Positions 26,206 through 37,300 of a stretch of 64,000 nucleotides of DNA are shown one piece after another. The position numbers and the translations under genes were made by a program. The DNA lies in contig NZ_FQUD01000003.1 of assembly GCF_900128945.1 (NCBI RefSeq), forward strand, positions 124,001 to 188,000, given 5' to 3'. Numbering within the stretch: position 1 is the stretch's first letter; each line of letters starts with the position of its first letter. The notes under the pieces were generated by a model. The model saw only the letters and a program-made list of their open reading frames with translations. It was not told the DNA's origin and did no database searches. This DNA comes from Chryseobacterium sp. OV279 (GTDB lineage: Bacteria; Bacteroidota; Bacteroidia; Flavobacteriales; Weeksellaceae).

Positions 26206-27144
26206 ATGAAAATTTCCGTCATTATTCCTGTATACAATGCAGAAAAATATGTCACGAATGCCGTACGTTCCGCATTACAATTTAAAGAAGTTTATGAAGT
26301 TATCCTTATTGAAGACGGATCACCAGATAATGCACTTCAAATTTGCATTGAATTAGCTGAAAAACATGAAAGAGTAAAAGTTTTTCAGCATACTGATCAT
26401 AAAAATCATGGGGCAGGAGCAAGCAGAAATCTGGGGATTGAAGAATCAACCGGGGATTTTATTGCTTTTCTGGATGCTGATGATTACTTTCTACCCAATC
26501 GATTTGCTGCTGAAAAAGAGCTTTTTAAGAATGTGAAAATTGAGGGAGTGTATGGTGCTCTTGGTGTACATTATTATTCTGAGAAAGCGAAAAAACAGTA
26601 TTACAGGTTATTTGGAGAAAGGCTTACAACGGTTTATAAAAAATATGAACCGAAAGATATTTTTAAAGGACAGCTTAATATGTTGGGAACCTTTGGTCTT
26701 TTCAGTATTGACACTCTTACCGTTCGAAAAGAGGCTCTTTTAAAAATGGAGACTTTGTTTAAGCCAGAGTTACAGCTTCATGAAGATACTGAATTTCTTT
26801 TCCGTTTGTCATTTTATCTCGATCTGTATCCCGGGATTATTGATGAGGCTGTTGCTATAAGAGGTGTACATGAAAGTAACAGAATCACAAAAGTGGATAA
26901 CAGAGAAATAAATCCGGCAATATCAAGAGCTATACTCTGGAGAGAGGTGAGCAACTGGCTGCAGAGCGAGAAGGAGGTTTCAGAAGATATAAGAACTCAT
27001 GTCAAAAGAATGCATAGAAGTTTTGAAATTGCAAAAGCACCTGTATTGCAAAAGTGGGGAATGATTATACGGTATCTTTTTACCGATTATCCAAGTATAC
27101 GGTCAGGGCTTTATAATATTAATTTTAGATATAGTTTATTTTAA
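26206..27144 (+). CDS. Family 2 glycosyltransferase
   Basis: I place the start at 26206 (MKISVIIPVYNAEKY), because the upstream 17 codons do not match the family; the product has 312 residues. The GT-A fold is clear: the nucleotide-binding start, VILIEDGSPDN, GAGASRNLGIE and the metal-binding IAFLDADDYFLP. The C-terminus is helical and cationic without a membrane segment. The donor and acceptor sugars cannot be told. No other polysaccharide genes are next to it, so it may act on envelope glycans as an orphan enzyme. Confidence 0.9.
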   Translation: MKISVIIPVYNAEKYVTNAVRSALQFKEVYEVILIEDGSPDNALQICIELAEKHERVKVFQHTDHKNHGAGASRNLGIEESTGDFIAFLDADDYFLPNRFAAEKELFKNVKIEGVYGALGVHYYSEKAKKQYYRLFGERLTTVYKKYEPKDIFKGQLNMLGTFGLFSIDTLTVRKEALLKMETLFKPELQLHEDTEFLFRLSFYLDLYPGIIDEAVAIRGVHESNRITKVDNREINPAISRAILWREVSNWLQSEKEVSEDIRTHVKRMHRSFEIAKAPVLQKWGMIIRYLFTDYPSIRSGLYNINFRYSLF

Positions 27145-27743
27145 ACTCATCAATTTATAAATTGTACGTTTGGATAAATTTGTTTACTCTATGGATGTTG
27201 TTTAGTAATCGGCTTCAATGGTATGGAATAATTAAGTCCTTGTTTTTATTGATGTAACGGTCATAATTTCTGCATAATTATTGTCGTAATTTTATATCTG
27301 GAAAAAAAAAGTTAAGAAACTGTTTAGGCTTATTACTGAAAACACTTAATACAAAGCCTATAATGGTATACTATAAACTGACTGATCACGCAAAGGAACC
27401 CCTTCCTGTTATCAATGCTTTAATTGAATTTGGATTAAAGCACAGGACGAAAGTAAGGCAAAGTCTTCTATTAAATTGATTTTTTTTTCTAAAACCAGCA
27501 TTTACTGAATTTTCCAAAATATACTTTATTATAGAAATCTAAAGTGCAGAAAAGATAATAAATGGATATTTATAGCAGGATAAAAAATAGATTATGACGT
27601 TCTTTAAGCGCACTAGAAAGAAATAAGTTATGTTATAAGGTTAGTGATTTCCGGAGTTAAAGCCAATCACTGCCAAATGATGTCCTAGCTTACTGAAATA
27701 TTAGTTTTGATTAGGACATTGAGGACAAAACAAGATCGTATTA
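27145..27743. other. Intergenic, only a weak short frame
   Basis: A 38-codon frame at 27363-27479 (MVYYKLTDHAKEPLP) has no recognisable family and may be a remnant. I see nothing else in this stretch. Confidence 0.35.
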
Positions 27744-28289
27744 TTAGCCTTTTTTCAGTACCATCTCCTTTGATCGGTTTTTATGCTCCTTTTTTCGATT
27801 AACTAATGAACTGAAGGAACATAATGAGAGTTTTGAAAGATCGATATCCCATAACATTTCATTGTGGTTATCAATAACCAGCGTTTTGTCATTCATATCA
27901 AATTTCTCTACAAAACAATAATAAAGCAAACGGGAAATCATTAGCAGGGTTCTTTTCTCCTTTTGGTTGAGCCGTATATAAAGATACTGGGTATCACCTT
28001 TGCCCATTAAATTAAGAGGCATTATCTGTTCTTCACCGTAAAAAATGTTATGATCAGAAGTCCAGCCACTCAATAGTTTTATTCTTCCTTTATCGGAAAT
28101 CATATACCGATGTTCAAATTCAGGTGTGGGCTTCCAATGTTCCTCCGGAAGATTTTTGAGTGAGAGATTCAGACATGCAGGAGGATTGTCTTTATCAATG
28201 AGAGGCTTACCTAACTTTTCCCACAGAGAATGGTTAAGCATAGGGTCTGGATTAAGTGCTTTAGTAAAAGAAAACTTTAGCCAATTCAC
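27744..28289 (-). CDS. NUMOD4-like protein, possible HNH-nuclease relative
   Basis: A 181-residue protein with a NUMOD4-like element (EHWKPTPEFEHRYMISDKGR, then IKLLSG), the sequence that tethers many phage and homing HNH endonucleases to DNA. The usual HNH core (His-Asn-His with metal-binding Cys or His) is not evident. The segment LVIDNHNEMLWDIDLSKLSL resembles the usual DHINGDKTDNRIENL-type region in degenerate form. It is probably a truncated or inactive homing-type gene. Confidence 0.6.
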   Translation of the reverse strand: MNWLKFSFTKALNPDPMLNHSLWEKLGKPLIDKDNPPACLNLSLKNLPEEHWKPTPEFEHRYMISDKGRIKLLSGWTSDHNIFYGEEQIMPLNLMGKGDTQYLYIRLNQKEKRTLLMISRLLYYCFVEKFDMNDKTLVIDNHNEMLWDIDLSKLSLCSFSSLVNRKKEHKNRSKEMVLKKG

Positions 28290-28363
28290 TTACTAAAATT
28301 TTGACTCAATATTTTTCACTTGTTAATATATTATCTTAGTTTCGCGGAAAATTAATAAACAAC

Positions 28364-30124
28364 ATGTATATGAGGTATTTATATTTATTGATGTGTTTTT
28401 TTATACAGGCTTCTTTAATGGCTCAGGTACCCAGCTGGGCTGCCCGTATTAAAAGTATTTCGGAAGATTATGTTTCAGATTTAGCTACAGATGCCGAAGG
28501 AAATGTTTATGCAGTGGGAAGGTTTCTTGATGGAGTAGATTTTGATCCCGGGCCGGGAATTTATAATCTTAATAATTTTACGCAAGAAAAAGGGAATCTA
28601 TTTTGTGTAAAGTACAGTTCCGAAGGTAATCTTATATGGGCAAAGCAGATAGGGGGTGATCGGGGTGTGAGTGTACATCCTGTCAATGCAGAATATCTTC
28701 ATCCTAAAATTGCTTTAGATGGTAATGGCTATTTGTATATTACCGGACTATTTGATTATCGTATGGATCTTGATCCCAGCTCTTCCGGATCATTTTTTCT
28801 GCCTCTTCTCTCATCAACTAGTGCTACGACTCGTTTCCTTGGAAAATATACCACTGATGGAGATTTCGTTTGGGCTAAAAGAGTGGGAGATGAAAATATT
28901 TTGGGAAGTGTCTTCAATAATATGAAAGTCGATACAGCTGGTAATATATACTTAGCTGGGCATTTTTGGAATACAGTAGATTTCGATCCTGGGCCAGGCA
29001 CTTTTAATCTTACTTCAGATAACAAATATGATATTGTTTTTATGAAGATCACTACCAACGGAGACTTTGCATGGGCAAGAAAAATAGGTAACCCCGGTGT
29101 AGATGATATTGTAAAAAAGATCGCTATTGATGGGCAAAGTCTATATATTACAGGTTCTTACAGGGGGCTTGTGGATTTTGATCCTCAAAGTGGCGTCTAT
29201 AATTTGCAGTCTGAAAGCAATTCTGAGGATGCATATATAGCAAAATATAATTTGTCGGATGGCGGTTTGCAATGGGCAAAGACATTAGGATCAGGAAATG
29301 GTTATGATGTAGGATACGCTATTCAGGTAGATAATTCAGGAAATGTATACACCTCCGGACACTATAGGGGAACAGTAGATTTTGATTTTAGTCCTAATTC
29401 CACTTACCCAATGACTGCTCTTGGCACTGGCTATAGTATGTATCTTTTAAAACTAAACACTTTAGGTGAATTCATTTGGGTAAAGCAATTTGATGCGATG
29501 GGTCAGCTATTTCCTTCGGAGACAAGGCCTTATGATATTGCTGTGAAAGGAGATCGTGTTTATTTTACAGGATATTTCCTTACAAGTATGGATTGCAATC
29601 CGGCAGCAAACCAGCAATTTATTATTAATTCTAATGGAGGGAATTATGATATTTATCTGATATCATTAGATACCAATGGTTCGTTTCTCTGGGCAAAAAG
29701 CTACGGAGGCGTTCTTCATGATTATCCGTATGCCGTAAGAATTGATAAAAATGATGATATCATTTTAGGCGGAAAATATTCTGATAAGGTTAATTTCTTT
29801 CCAACAATAACCAATGAAAATGTTGATGGCTATGATGGATTTACTATTAAGCTAAATAAAAACGGATTTCTAAAAACCGATGATATTGCTACTGCTGAAA
29901 AAATTAGAATCTACCCTAATCCTACCAGTGATAAGATTTTTATTAATTCTGAATCAGAGATTCTTGATGTAAAAGTTTTCGATATAGATGGACGTTTGTT
30001 ACTTACAAAAAATGTGACCGGAAATTCTACAGATTTAGATATGACTAATTTAAAAGTAGGGATGTATACTATTACCGTAACTGGATCTCTAAAAAGTTTT
30101 AGCAAAAAAATCATCAAAAAATAA
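28364..30124 (+). CDS. Secreted beta-propeller-like protein with T9SS sorting domain
   Basis: A 586-residue exported protein: signal peptide (ends SLMAQ), at least seven repeated blocks with the pattern DxxGNVYxxG, VDFDPGPG and LGEFIWVKQF (SBBP/PQQ-like blades, each about 60 residues), and a C-terminal type A sorting domain (KIRIYPNPTSDKIFI to KKIIKK). It should be exported to the cell surface or released by the T9SS. Function unknown beyond probable binding. It is monocistronic, with a terminator at 30164-30195. Confidence 0.88.
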   Translation: MYMRYLYLLMCFFIQASLMAQVPSWAARIKSISEDYVSDLATDAEGNVYAVGRFLDGVDFDPGPGIYNLNNFTQEKGNLFCVKYSSEGNLIWAKQIGGDRGVSVHPVNAEYLHPKIALDGNGYLYITGLFDYRMDLDPSSSGSFFLPLLSSTSATTRFLGKYTTDGDFVWAKRVGDENILGSVFNNMKVDTAGNIYLAGHFWNTVDFDPGPGTFNLTSDNKYDIVFMKITTNGDFAWARKIGNPGVDDIVKKIAIDGQSLYITGSYRGLVDFDPQSGVYNLQSESNSEDAYIAKYNLSDGGLQWAKTLGSGNGYDVGYAIQVDNSGNVYTSGHYRGTVDFDFSPNSTYPMTALGTGYSMYLLKLNTLGEFIWVKQFDAMGQLFPSETRPYDIAVKGDRVYFTGYFLTSMDCNPAANQQFIINSNGGNYDIYLISLDTNGSFLWAKSYGGVLHDYPYAVRIDKNDDIILGGKYSDKVNFFPTITNENVDGYDGFTIKLNKNGFLKTDDIATAEKIRIYPNPTSDKIFINSESEILDVKVFDIDGRLLLTKNVTGNSTDLDMTNLKVGMYTITVTGSLKSFSKKIIKK

Positions 30125-30163
30125 TAGTCTTAATCATTTAAATTGAATTTAATAATCATAAAG

Positions 30164-30195
30164 AGCAGCTTACTATTTAGTGAGTTGCTTTTTTA
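30164..30195 (+). terminator. Intrinsic terminator after the propeller protein gene
   Basis: An 11-bp stem AGCAGCTTACT/AGTGAGTTGCT with two G-T wobbles and an ATTT loop is followed by TTTTTT, 40 bases past the stop codon. Confidence 0.8.
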
Positions 30196-30611
30196 TAAAG
30201 AAACCTTGTAAACTTTTATTTGGCAAGAATGAGAAAATTATCTAGAGCATGAATCCTATTTATAATATTTCGCAATGTGTCAGAAGCATCTGAAGTCTAA
30301 GTATCATTGATGATTTTAGCCAAGAAGTCCTTGGTATTGCGAGTAACATGAGCTAACTTCGGCAAAGGTCTACAGTTTGCTGCAGGAAAAAGCGGTACTT
30401 TTAAATGTTTTTAAGAGGGAGATGATGAGAATACATAATAAAAGACAATCTCAAAAAACGATTGTAAACATGACCGCCATTACTGTTAATTAAAATGCTC
30501 ATTCATTTTAAAAGAAAAGCAGTATCTATTTACCCACCAATTTGGGTTGTACTTAATTAAAGAATAGAATATATTCAGCATCATGCTGCTGATAAAAAAT
30601 TTAAAGAACCT
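30196..30611. other. Intergenic, nothing recognised
   Basis: Region between the terminator and the 153-residue gene. No gene or repeat that I can support; it may hold the promoter of the next gene. Confidence 0.35.
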
Positions 30612-31073
30612 ATGAGATCTACATTAACAGACCTACAAAAAGAAGAATATGAAAGCTTAGTCATGAGACTGCGCAACGCAGGTGCCAAAAATCCTTCTAG
30701 TTGGGCTTCCAGCGAAGTCACTGAAGGAATACCACAGTTTGCTAGATTTCTCATCCTTAAGTCTCTATTCGATATCGCAAAATCTACATACGACAATATC
30801 ACTATGGCCTCTGACTTTGATGATGAAGTTGAGGAAAAATATGATGCCATAAAAGACATCGTTGGAGAGGAAAAATTATTAAGTTTTCTAACTTCATACT
30901 CTAAAGGTATTATTTACAATGTCGTTGGACTGTTAGATGAAGGAAACCAGGAAGCGGATCGAGATAAAATAAGCTGGACACTGATGAAGACCGATGAAAA
31001 TTTTCAATCTACAGGACAGGTGATCCAAGGTCTTCATGAAGATTTTTTAGAGTTTGAAGATGAAATAAAATAA
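30612..31073 (+). CDS. Hypothetical protein
   Basis: A 153-residue acidic, helical, soluble protein (RSTLTDLQKEEYESLVMRL at the N-terminus, LHEDFLEFEDEIK at the C-terminus). No signal peptide and no known motif. Small acidic proteins like this are common among immunity proteins of polymorphic toxins, but no toxin gene is adjacent, so that remains speculation. Confidence 0.6.
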   Translation: MRSTLTDLQKEEYESLVMRLRNAGAKNPSSWASSEVTEGIPQFARFLILKSLFDIAKSTYDNITMASDFDDEVEEKYDAIKDIVGEEKLLSFLTSYSKGIIYNVVGLLDEGNQEADRDKISWTLMKTDENFQSTGQVIQGLHEDFLEFEDEIK

Positions 31074-31354
31074 AGAAATTCCTATCGGACCAAATAACAA
31101 TCTTATAAAATCAATATTTTATGAATAAAAAGAAGCTTTATATTGACGCAATAATTGTAAAATTATCTTATTTATAGCTTATTTTTCTAAGTATGAAAAA
31201 GGTGTGGAAGTAGGAACATCGGGAATAAATAGATTGATTAAGTGGGAAAGGTCAAAACAAATTAAATTATTAAATTTAATTTTTCCAAGAAACAGGGAAG
31301 TTTAACCGTATATTTAAGTTATTTACCATTTTAAAAAACAACACTTATCAGAGA

Positions 31355-31894
31355 ATGATTCACAAGCTTAATAAAAATTACACTACTGAAAATAAAAATA
31401 GAAAACTCAAAGAAAAGTATTTGCTTTCATATAGTTTTTCACCAGGATTCTATGACAAACTTTGCTCCATAGATTTGTATATTGATAAAAATTATGACTA
31501 TGAATTATTCTTATTTTTTCACGAGAAAAATCTAAAAGATTTTTCTACATCCAATAAATCAGCAAGAATTTTTTTAAACTTAAAATCAAAATTACCCTAC
31601 AAAGTCCGGGAAATACTCTATGATTTTTTTGAAAGTGATCTTAAACTAAAAGAAAACTATTACAACGGCAAAAATATGTTTGGAATTTCTGATCGCAATG
31701 AAACGACATATAACATCAATCATAAAAATGGATATTTTAGTTTAAATATGACAGTTGATATACTTGACAAAAATCTATTTCAAAGTAAGAATGAAATTAA
31801 ATTCTTGAAATTGACCTCGATAATTGAAAAATGGTGTAATAAACTTCGTGATGATTTTATGAAAGAATATGGACATGAAAAAAACGGCATATAA
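31355..31894 (+). CDS. Hypothetical AT-rich protein
   Basis: A 179-residue soluble protein very rich in Lys, Asn, Phe and Tyr (YDYELFLFFHEKNLKDFS; YNINHKNGYFSLNMT). No known domain is visible. Its codon use is far more AT-rich than its neighbours, as expected for recently acquired DNA. A second, probably decayed frame follows at 31.9-32.2 kb. It could be an orphan immunity protein. Confidence 0.6.
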   Translation: MIHKLNKNYTTENKNRKLKEKYLLSYSFSPGFYDKLCSIDLYIDKNYDYELFLFFHEKNLKDFSTSNKSARIFLNLKSKLPYKVREILYDFFESDLKLKENYYNGKNMFGISDRNETTYNINHKNGYFSLNMTVDILDKNLFQSKNEIKFLKLTSIIEKWCNKLRDDFMKEYGHEKNGI

Positions 31895-31972
31895 AAGTGG
31901 GTTCGCACAATGGCAGATTTTATTTTTCTAAGTCAGAAATTGATCAACTTTTGTTGGATTTCATGAAAGTGA

Positions 31973-32200
31973 ATGGTTTATGCCAATAGACGAAGTTATT
32001 TTGGCAATATTGGAGGGGAGGTAATAATTGAATCGATTGAAAGTCTGAAAATCGACGAAAGTGATGATCAATTTATGTTAATTCCTAATAAAAAAACGAA
32101 TCCTAAAGAATTGCTTCGAATAGATATATCAAATATGAATTATTATCACAGTTATTCTGACTTTGAAGAAAAATACATTGCTAAAATGGAAACTGAATAA
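31973..32200 (+). pseudogene. Short frame, probably the remains of a longer gene
   Basis: The 75-codon frame (MVYANRRSYFGNI...) ends with a plausible soluble C-terminus (MNYYHSYSDFEEKYIAKME). Upstream the other two frames also give protein-like stretches (GRFYFSKSEIDQLLLDFMK in one; GFHESEWFMPIDEVILAILE in another), each ending in a stop. This suggests frameshifts in a small protein gene. I do not recognise the family. Confidence 0.35.
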
Positions 32201-32564
32201 AGTAAATAATCTCAGAAAATGATAATAATTTTTTAAATGTCAGAAAGAATGCGAAAATTCAATCAACAGCTATACATTTCCATAGCTAAATTATTCCCAA
32301 ATTTATAAAAACATCAATACTATATTGGTGAAACGTATTGGGAAATTGGACAGCTTATAATTATATGTTTACATAGTAAGACTAAGTTGTGTTATATTTT
32401 TATTACAGGAAACATATTTTCTTTTATTATAGATTACATCCTGCGCATTAGTTTAAGTTTTCTGAAAAATGATAACGCCGATCGTTGTCAAGTAATGCCC
32501 TAGCGTACCGAATAATCGATGGATGACTACTGCTCTATAACTTGGTTTGCTTATACGTATAGTT
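32201..32564. other. Intergenic, nothing recognised
   Basis: AT-rich spacer ahead of the second DUF3945 gene. No gene or stable structure is supported. Confidence 0.35.
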
Positions 32565-33869
32565 ATGGAAAAGGAAAATAATAGTGAACTGAGCGCAGTA
32601 GAAAAAATTGGTAGTACACTACTCGTACTACATCGAAGCAGCAGTACTATTGGAATGGTTCAAGGGGTAGATCAGAATGGAGAATTGAAAGACAACGGTT
32701 TTAAAGAGATAAGTTCTGATCAGATACTTCATTTGGATACAGAGGACAGGTCCTTTGCTCAAATGTTTAGTGAATTCTATCATCAGCTGAAAGACCCTGC
32801 TGATTTTTCATTTTTTAAGGTAACTGAGTATGAAGCTCAGCAGACAGCTGTAGACTTGCAGCAGTATGTGGATCAGGCTTCAGAGGAGGAGAAAGAATTG
32901 CTTAAGGAGTATGAAGTTTCTATTGATGCTGTAGAGGCTCATAGAGGTCTTTCGGACGGAAATAAGGTTACGGACTATAGGGTAGAAGATCGCTACCTAT
33001 ACAATCCTGAACAGGTGGACTGGAAGATGATGATGAAGGTTGGTTTGAGTATAGATAAGCTCAGGGAGATGGGTGCTTTGGAGCCGATGCTCAAAGGATA
33101 TAAAACACCTATGCTCGTTCCTGTTGAATTTAAGATAGGCTCAGTGGTGACTCAGATGGAGGCCAGACTTTCACTTCGGGTGACTCATGCAGGGAATTTG
33201 GAAGTCAGGTTTTATCCGGTAAGAAAAGATCCTGATTTTACAAAGACTTTTTTAGGACATGAGTTTACCTGGGAAGATCAAAGAAACCTGATGGAGAGCG
33301 GGAATATGGGACGGCTAGTGGATTTGGTATATCCCATTACAGGAGAAAAGATTCCGTCACTGATCTCCAGAGACAGGCTGACTAATGATTTGATTGCAGT
33401 AAGAACAAATGAAATGAGAATTCCGCTGGTCATTAAGGGAGTGACTTTGAATGAGGAGCAAAAAAAGGTTCTTAGGGAAGGAAGAGCTCTGTTCATTGAA
33501 AATATGCTTTCTAGAAGAGGGACGCTTTTTAATGCTTCAGTTCAATATAATGCGGATAAGCGATATGTGGAGTTTTTGTTTAAGAAGAATATTAAGAGTC
33601 TTAGGGTAGGAGAATTAAAGAGCAGATTTAAGGCAGAGGTTCCTGGGATGTTTAGAGGGAAGAAGCTTAAGATCTGGCAGATGGAGAAGTTAAAAGCAGG
33701 GGAGACGGCGTATGTTGATGGGCTGGTGGATAAGAATGGGAAGAAATATCAGGGGTATTTGAGGTTTGATAGAGCGATAGGGAAGTTTGAGTTTTCGTTT
33801 AGGAATGTTTGGAAGGAGGAGAAGGACCCTAAGAAGGTTTTCAGTAAATCGAAAGGGAAGAAATTGTGA
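32565..33869 (+). CDS. Second DUF4099/DUF3945 domain protein
   Basis: I place the start at the ATG at 32565 (MEKENNSELSAVEKIG); the open frame begins with a TTG at 32547. The 434-residue product is a paralogue of the ICE protein at 10347-11771, with matching blocks: LKDPADFSFFKV, GYKTPMLVPVEF, FLGHEFTWEDQRNLMESG, FNASVQYNADKRYVEFLF and MFRGKKLKIWQMEKLKAG. It lies far from topB, on the opposite strand. Its last third is unusually G-rich on the coding strand and lysine-rich, ending in KGKKL. It may be a moved ICE gene or part of a second ICE boundary. Confidence 0.85.
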   Translation: MEKENNSELSAVEKIGSTLLVLHRSSSTIGMVQGVDQNGELKDNGFKEISSDQILHLDTEDRSFAQMFSEFYHQLKDPADFSFFKVTEYEAQQTAVDLQQYVDQASEEEKELLKEYEVSIDAVEAHRGLSDGNKVTDYRVEDRYLYNPEQVDWKMMMKVGLSIDKLREMGALEPMLKGYKTPMLVPVEFKIGSVVTQMEARLSLRVTHAGNLEVRFYPVRKDPDFTKTFLGHEFTWEDQRNLMESGNMGRLVDLVYPITGEKIPSLISRDRLTNDLIAVRTNEMRIPLVIKGVTLNEEQKKVLREGRALFIENMLSRRGTLFNASVQYNADKRYVEFLFKKNIKSLRVGELKSRFKAEVPGMFRGKKLKIWQMEKLKAGETAYVDGLVDKNGKKYQGYLRFDRAIGKFEFSFRNVWKEEKDPKKVFSKSKGKKL

Positions 33870-33947
33870 GGGGGAAACTTTTCAATTTATATTTTATTTT
33901 ACGACACATTCTGTCGCATTACCATTATAGCTTTGAAAAAATAGATT

Positions 33948-34217
33948 ATGAAACTTAAAGCTACTATAAGGGAAGAAATTCATTCTGATGATAAAAGGGT
34001 TATTGTAGAATTTCATGGGGATGAAAATAAACGGCATTTCGAGTTGCATTGTACATTCAATCCGTATCAACAAGGACTTCGTAAATGGGATATTTGGGAA
34101 TTTAAAATACGCCTTGAATCAGAAATATTTATAGACCCTAAGACAGAGGTTAAATCATATTTTACCCACTTATTCTGTGATCAGGCCACTGAAGTAAACT
34201 CACCATATATTAAATAA
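33948..34217 (+). CDS. Hypothetical protein
   Basis: An 89-residue soluble protein with alternating polar and hydrophobic residues that suggests a small beta-sheet fold (ATIREEIHSDDKRVIVEFHG). No known motif. It lies 78 bases after the second DUF3945 gene in the same direction and may be co-transcribed. Confidence 0.5.
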   Translation: MKLKATIREEIHSDDKRVIVEFHGDENKRHFELHCTFNPYQQGLRKWDIWEFKIRLESEIFIDPKTEVKSYFTHLFCDQATEVNSPYIK

Positions 34218-34331
34218 AAAGAGCCTATCTGTGGATAAATAAGCTCTAAAACATAAATAGTTGAAGTAAAATTCAACTCTGTAAAAGTATACTAAAAATT
34301 CATTATTAAGGATATTTCTTGTATGGGTAGT

Positions 34332-37300
34332 TTAAGAACTGCTGGTTTGAATTTTATGATCATACACAAGAAATTTTGAAAGTATTCCCGAAGGTGTTTT
34401 AGCTTTATTATTGAGTATCCCGGTATTTGCAAAGACGATGAAATTATCCTTTGCTCTTGAAACAGCTACATTAAGCATATTGGGTTTGTTATCTCGATCA
34501 AAAAACATGGTGCCTTTATCCTCATCTCCATATACCATTGAAAATAGTACGAGAGGTCTTTCCGCGCCCTGTAAAGCATGAACAGTCCCAATTTTAAAAT
34601 CATCTGTTTTAAATCCTGCCTGTTTTAATGCAGCTTTTAAATTGTTTTTCTGTCCGGTAAATGGAGTTATAATGCCAACAGCTTCTTCAATAGGACCATA
34701 CTTTCCTTCAATATCTTGTTTATTTTTTACCAACCATTCGACGATTTCTTTGACTTCATTGTTGTTATATCTGCTGCCATTTTCATTTTTTGTAGACTGG
34801 CCATCTACATGAATGCAATACATAGGGGGAAATAGCAGATCTTTTTTTGCTTTGCCTCTCAGAGGTATGAGCTGCCCGTCATAAGCCAGTACATTGCAGT
34901 AGTTAATGATTTCATCATAGCATCTTCTATGTTCAGTTAGAAGAACTCCTTTTTCATGTAAATTAGGTTCCTTAAATCCAGAGGCATTTTGAGCCATTTT
35001 CATAATACTTCCAGTTGAAGAAAGAAAGCCCTTAGGATCAAATTCTTTCTCATAGATGGTATCATCATAATCCTGTATAATTCCGCTCTTTTTAAGGTTG
35101 CCAATATCAATTTTATGAGTTACATTCCATACGGGCTCGATCTGCTTTACATCTCCTACAATAACAGCCTGTTTGGCTAACGCAAATGTTGCAATACCTA
35201 CTTCAGGAGAAACCTGGCCTGCTTCATCGACAATTAAAAGGTCAATAAAGTCAAAAAGTGGGGGATTATCATATACGTTCTTACCATCATCGGCTTTTTT
35301 GAAAAATTTATAGAAACTGAAAAACTTTGGGGCCATGTAAAAGGTACTAACAAAACAAGGGGTAAGCATGGCATGTCTTTGCCATCTCATCATCATAGGA
35401 TCTTTCCCTTTTCCCTCAAATGATGAGTCTAAAAGACTGCTTTCAAGTTCCAAAAGATATCTTCCCTCCCAATAATGCAAAGCCAGCTGAAAGGCTTTAT
35501 GACGAAGTGAAACATCGAGTTCATCATAAAAGCAGTTGGCAATTACTTTTTCGTTTATTTTTAAGAACTCAAAATCCCAGTATTCCTCTTCTGTTCTTGG
35601 AGGGTTACCTTTAATCCGATTTTTGTTTTTCCATTCTTTCCAATTCTCGATGGAGCTGACAATACTCTTAGCCATATTAATTTTAGAATCTATTTTTTCA
35701 AGAAGTAAGTTTTTCTTGAAGACAAATGCTTCAGGGAGTACAATAAGAGAATCTCTCAAAATTATTTTTATCTCAGAAGACCTGCTTTTTAATGCAGATT
35801 TTATTCCCAAAAAGCAAAAGAATTTTCTAAAGAAGGGTTCATTGTCAAAGTATGAAATAATGTCCTGTTCATCTTTCATAAGATCCTGAATATCATTTTT
35901 GAGGATATCGTCATTTAATATCCCTTCCTTATAGTAATTTGAAAGCTTTGGGTTACTGAGAAGATAGTCGAATGTAAAAACATTTTCAGATTGTAAGTAG
36001 GCTTTCCACTTAATTGCAGCCTCCTTAAGGCTCTGTTCAATAGCAGAAATCTCTGATCGTAGTTTCTGTGTTACAGTACTGATGTTAAGGATAGAAGAAT
36101 TAAAGTAGGCCTTGCTTTTTTCCAAAAAATAGTCTTTAGCCTTTTGCAGAAACTCTACATTCTCTATATCATCAAAAAGGCCGCCTCCGCTTAACTTTTT
36201 GTAATTGATTCCTTTTAATTCAGCTTCCTTTTTTCTTGTGGAAGGCAGATAAGTAGCATAGCCATCAACATCCGGAATCCATCTGCCCTGAAGTTTTCCT
36301 TCTCTGGTATTGGACCGGGAAAAGCTGTCTATAATATTGGTGACCGCCTGGTTGTTGGTAGAACAGGCAAGAATAACCGGAGCTTCTTTTCCTTGCAGCG
36401 CACTTTCAACCATTTTATTGGCAACAATGCTTTGCAGTAAGGTTGTTTTTCCTGTGCCTGGCGGGCCATTGACTGCAAAAATTGTATCATTGGTAGTTAA
36501 GAGGGTATTGAGACTTTTTCTTTGTGAAATTGAGATCGGGAAATCAAAGCCCATCTGCCCGAGATGGAGCTCATTGGAGTCAATTAAATCAAGAACTGCA
36601 ACAGGTGGCTTTTGATGATTGTTTTTTAAGGTAATAAGCGATTCTAAAAGCTGTGGAATATTCTTTTGATTTAGAATTTTCTCATAGAGTTCTATAATTC
36701 CCATAGCTGCATTCATTTCGTCTTGTGGAAGAAGTACGATGGCATTAAGAATCGTTTCATAGGATTCTGCGCGGTATTGGGAGAGTTCCTGATGGACGAC
36801 GCTTTTAAATATATCTTTTACGTAATGGATGTACTTAGCATATTTTGTATAATTCTCCTTTCCTAAAGTTGTTGCCTGATCAACATCTTCAACAGCACCA
36901 AATATAAATTCAGTTCTTTCATCAGCAAGGGGTTCAAGGTATTTTCTTTGAAATAACGGAAACATTTCATCAGGAATGTACAGCTTACCATTTCTGTCCA
37001 GGTATACGGAAAACCAAAAAGGAAATTTAGGCTTATTATCTTTTAAATGGACCAGATGATCGGATGCAGGTTTAAGTTTGAAAGGAGCAATTACCACGAA
37101 TACATGATTTATAGCTATCCACTGCTCATCTTCTTTACTTTTGATGCCCTTCTTTTCATTGATTCTTTTTTCTTCGAAATCAATGAGTGCATTGACTTTT
37201 TGAAGATCAGTAATAGATTCTTGTTCTATTTTAAAATTCTCAATTTCAAAATGCTGAGAACCTTCAATTTCAATATGGGTATTAAGAGAGTCTGATAAAT

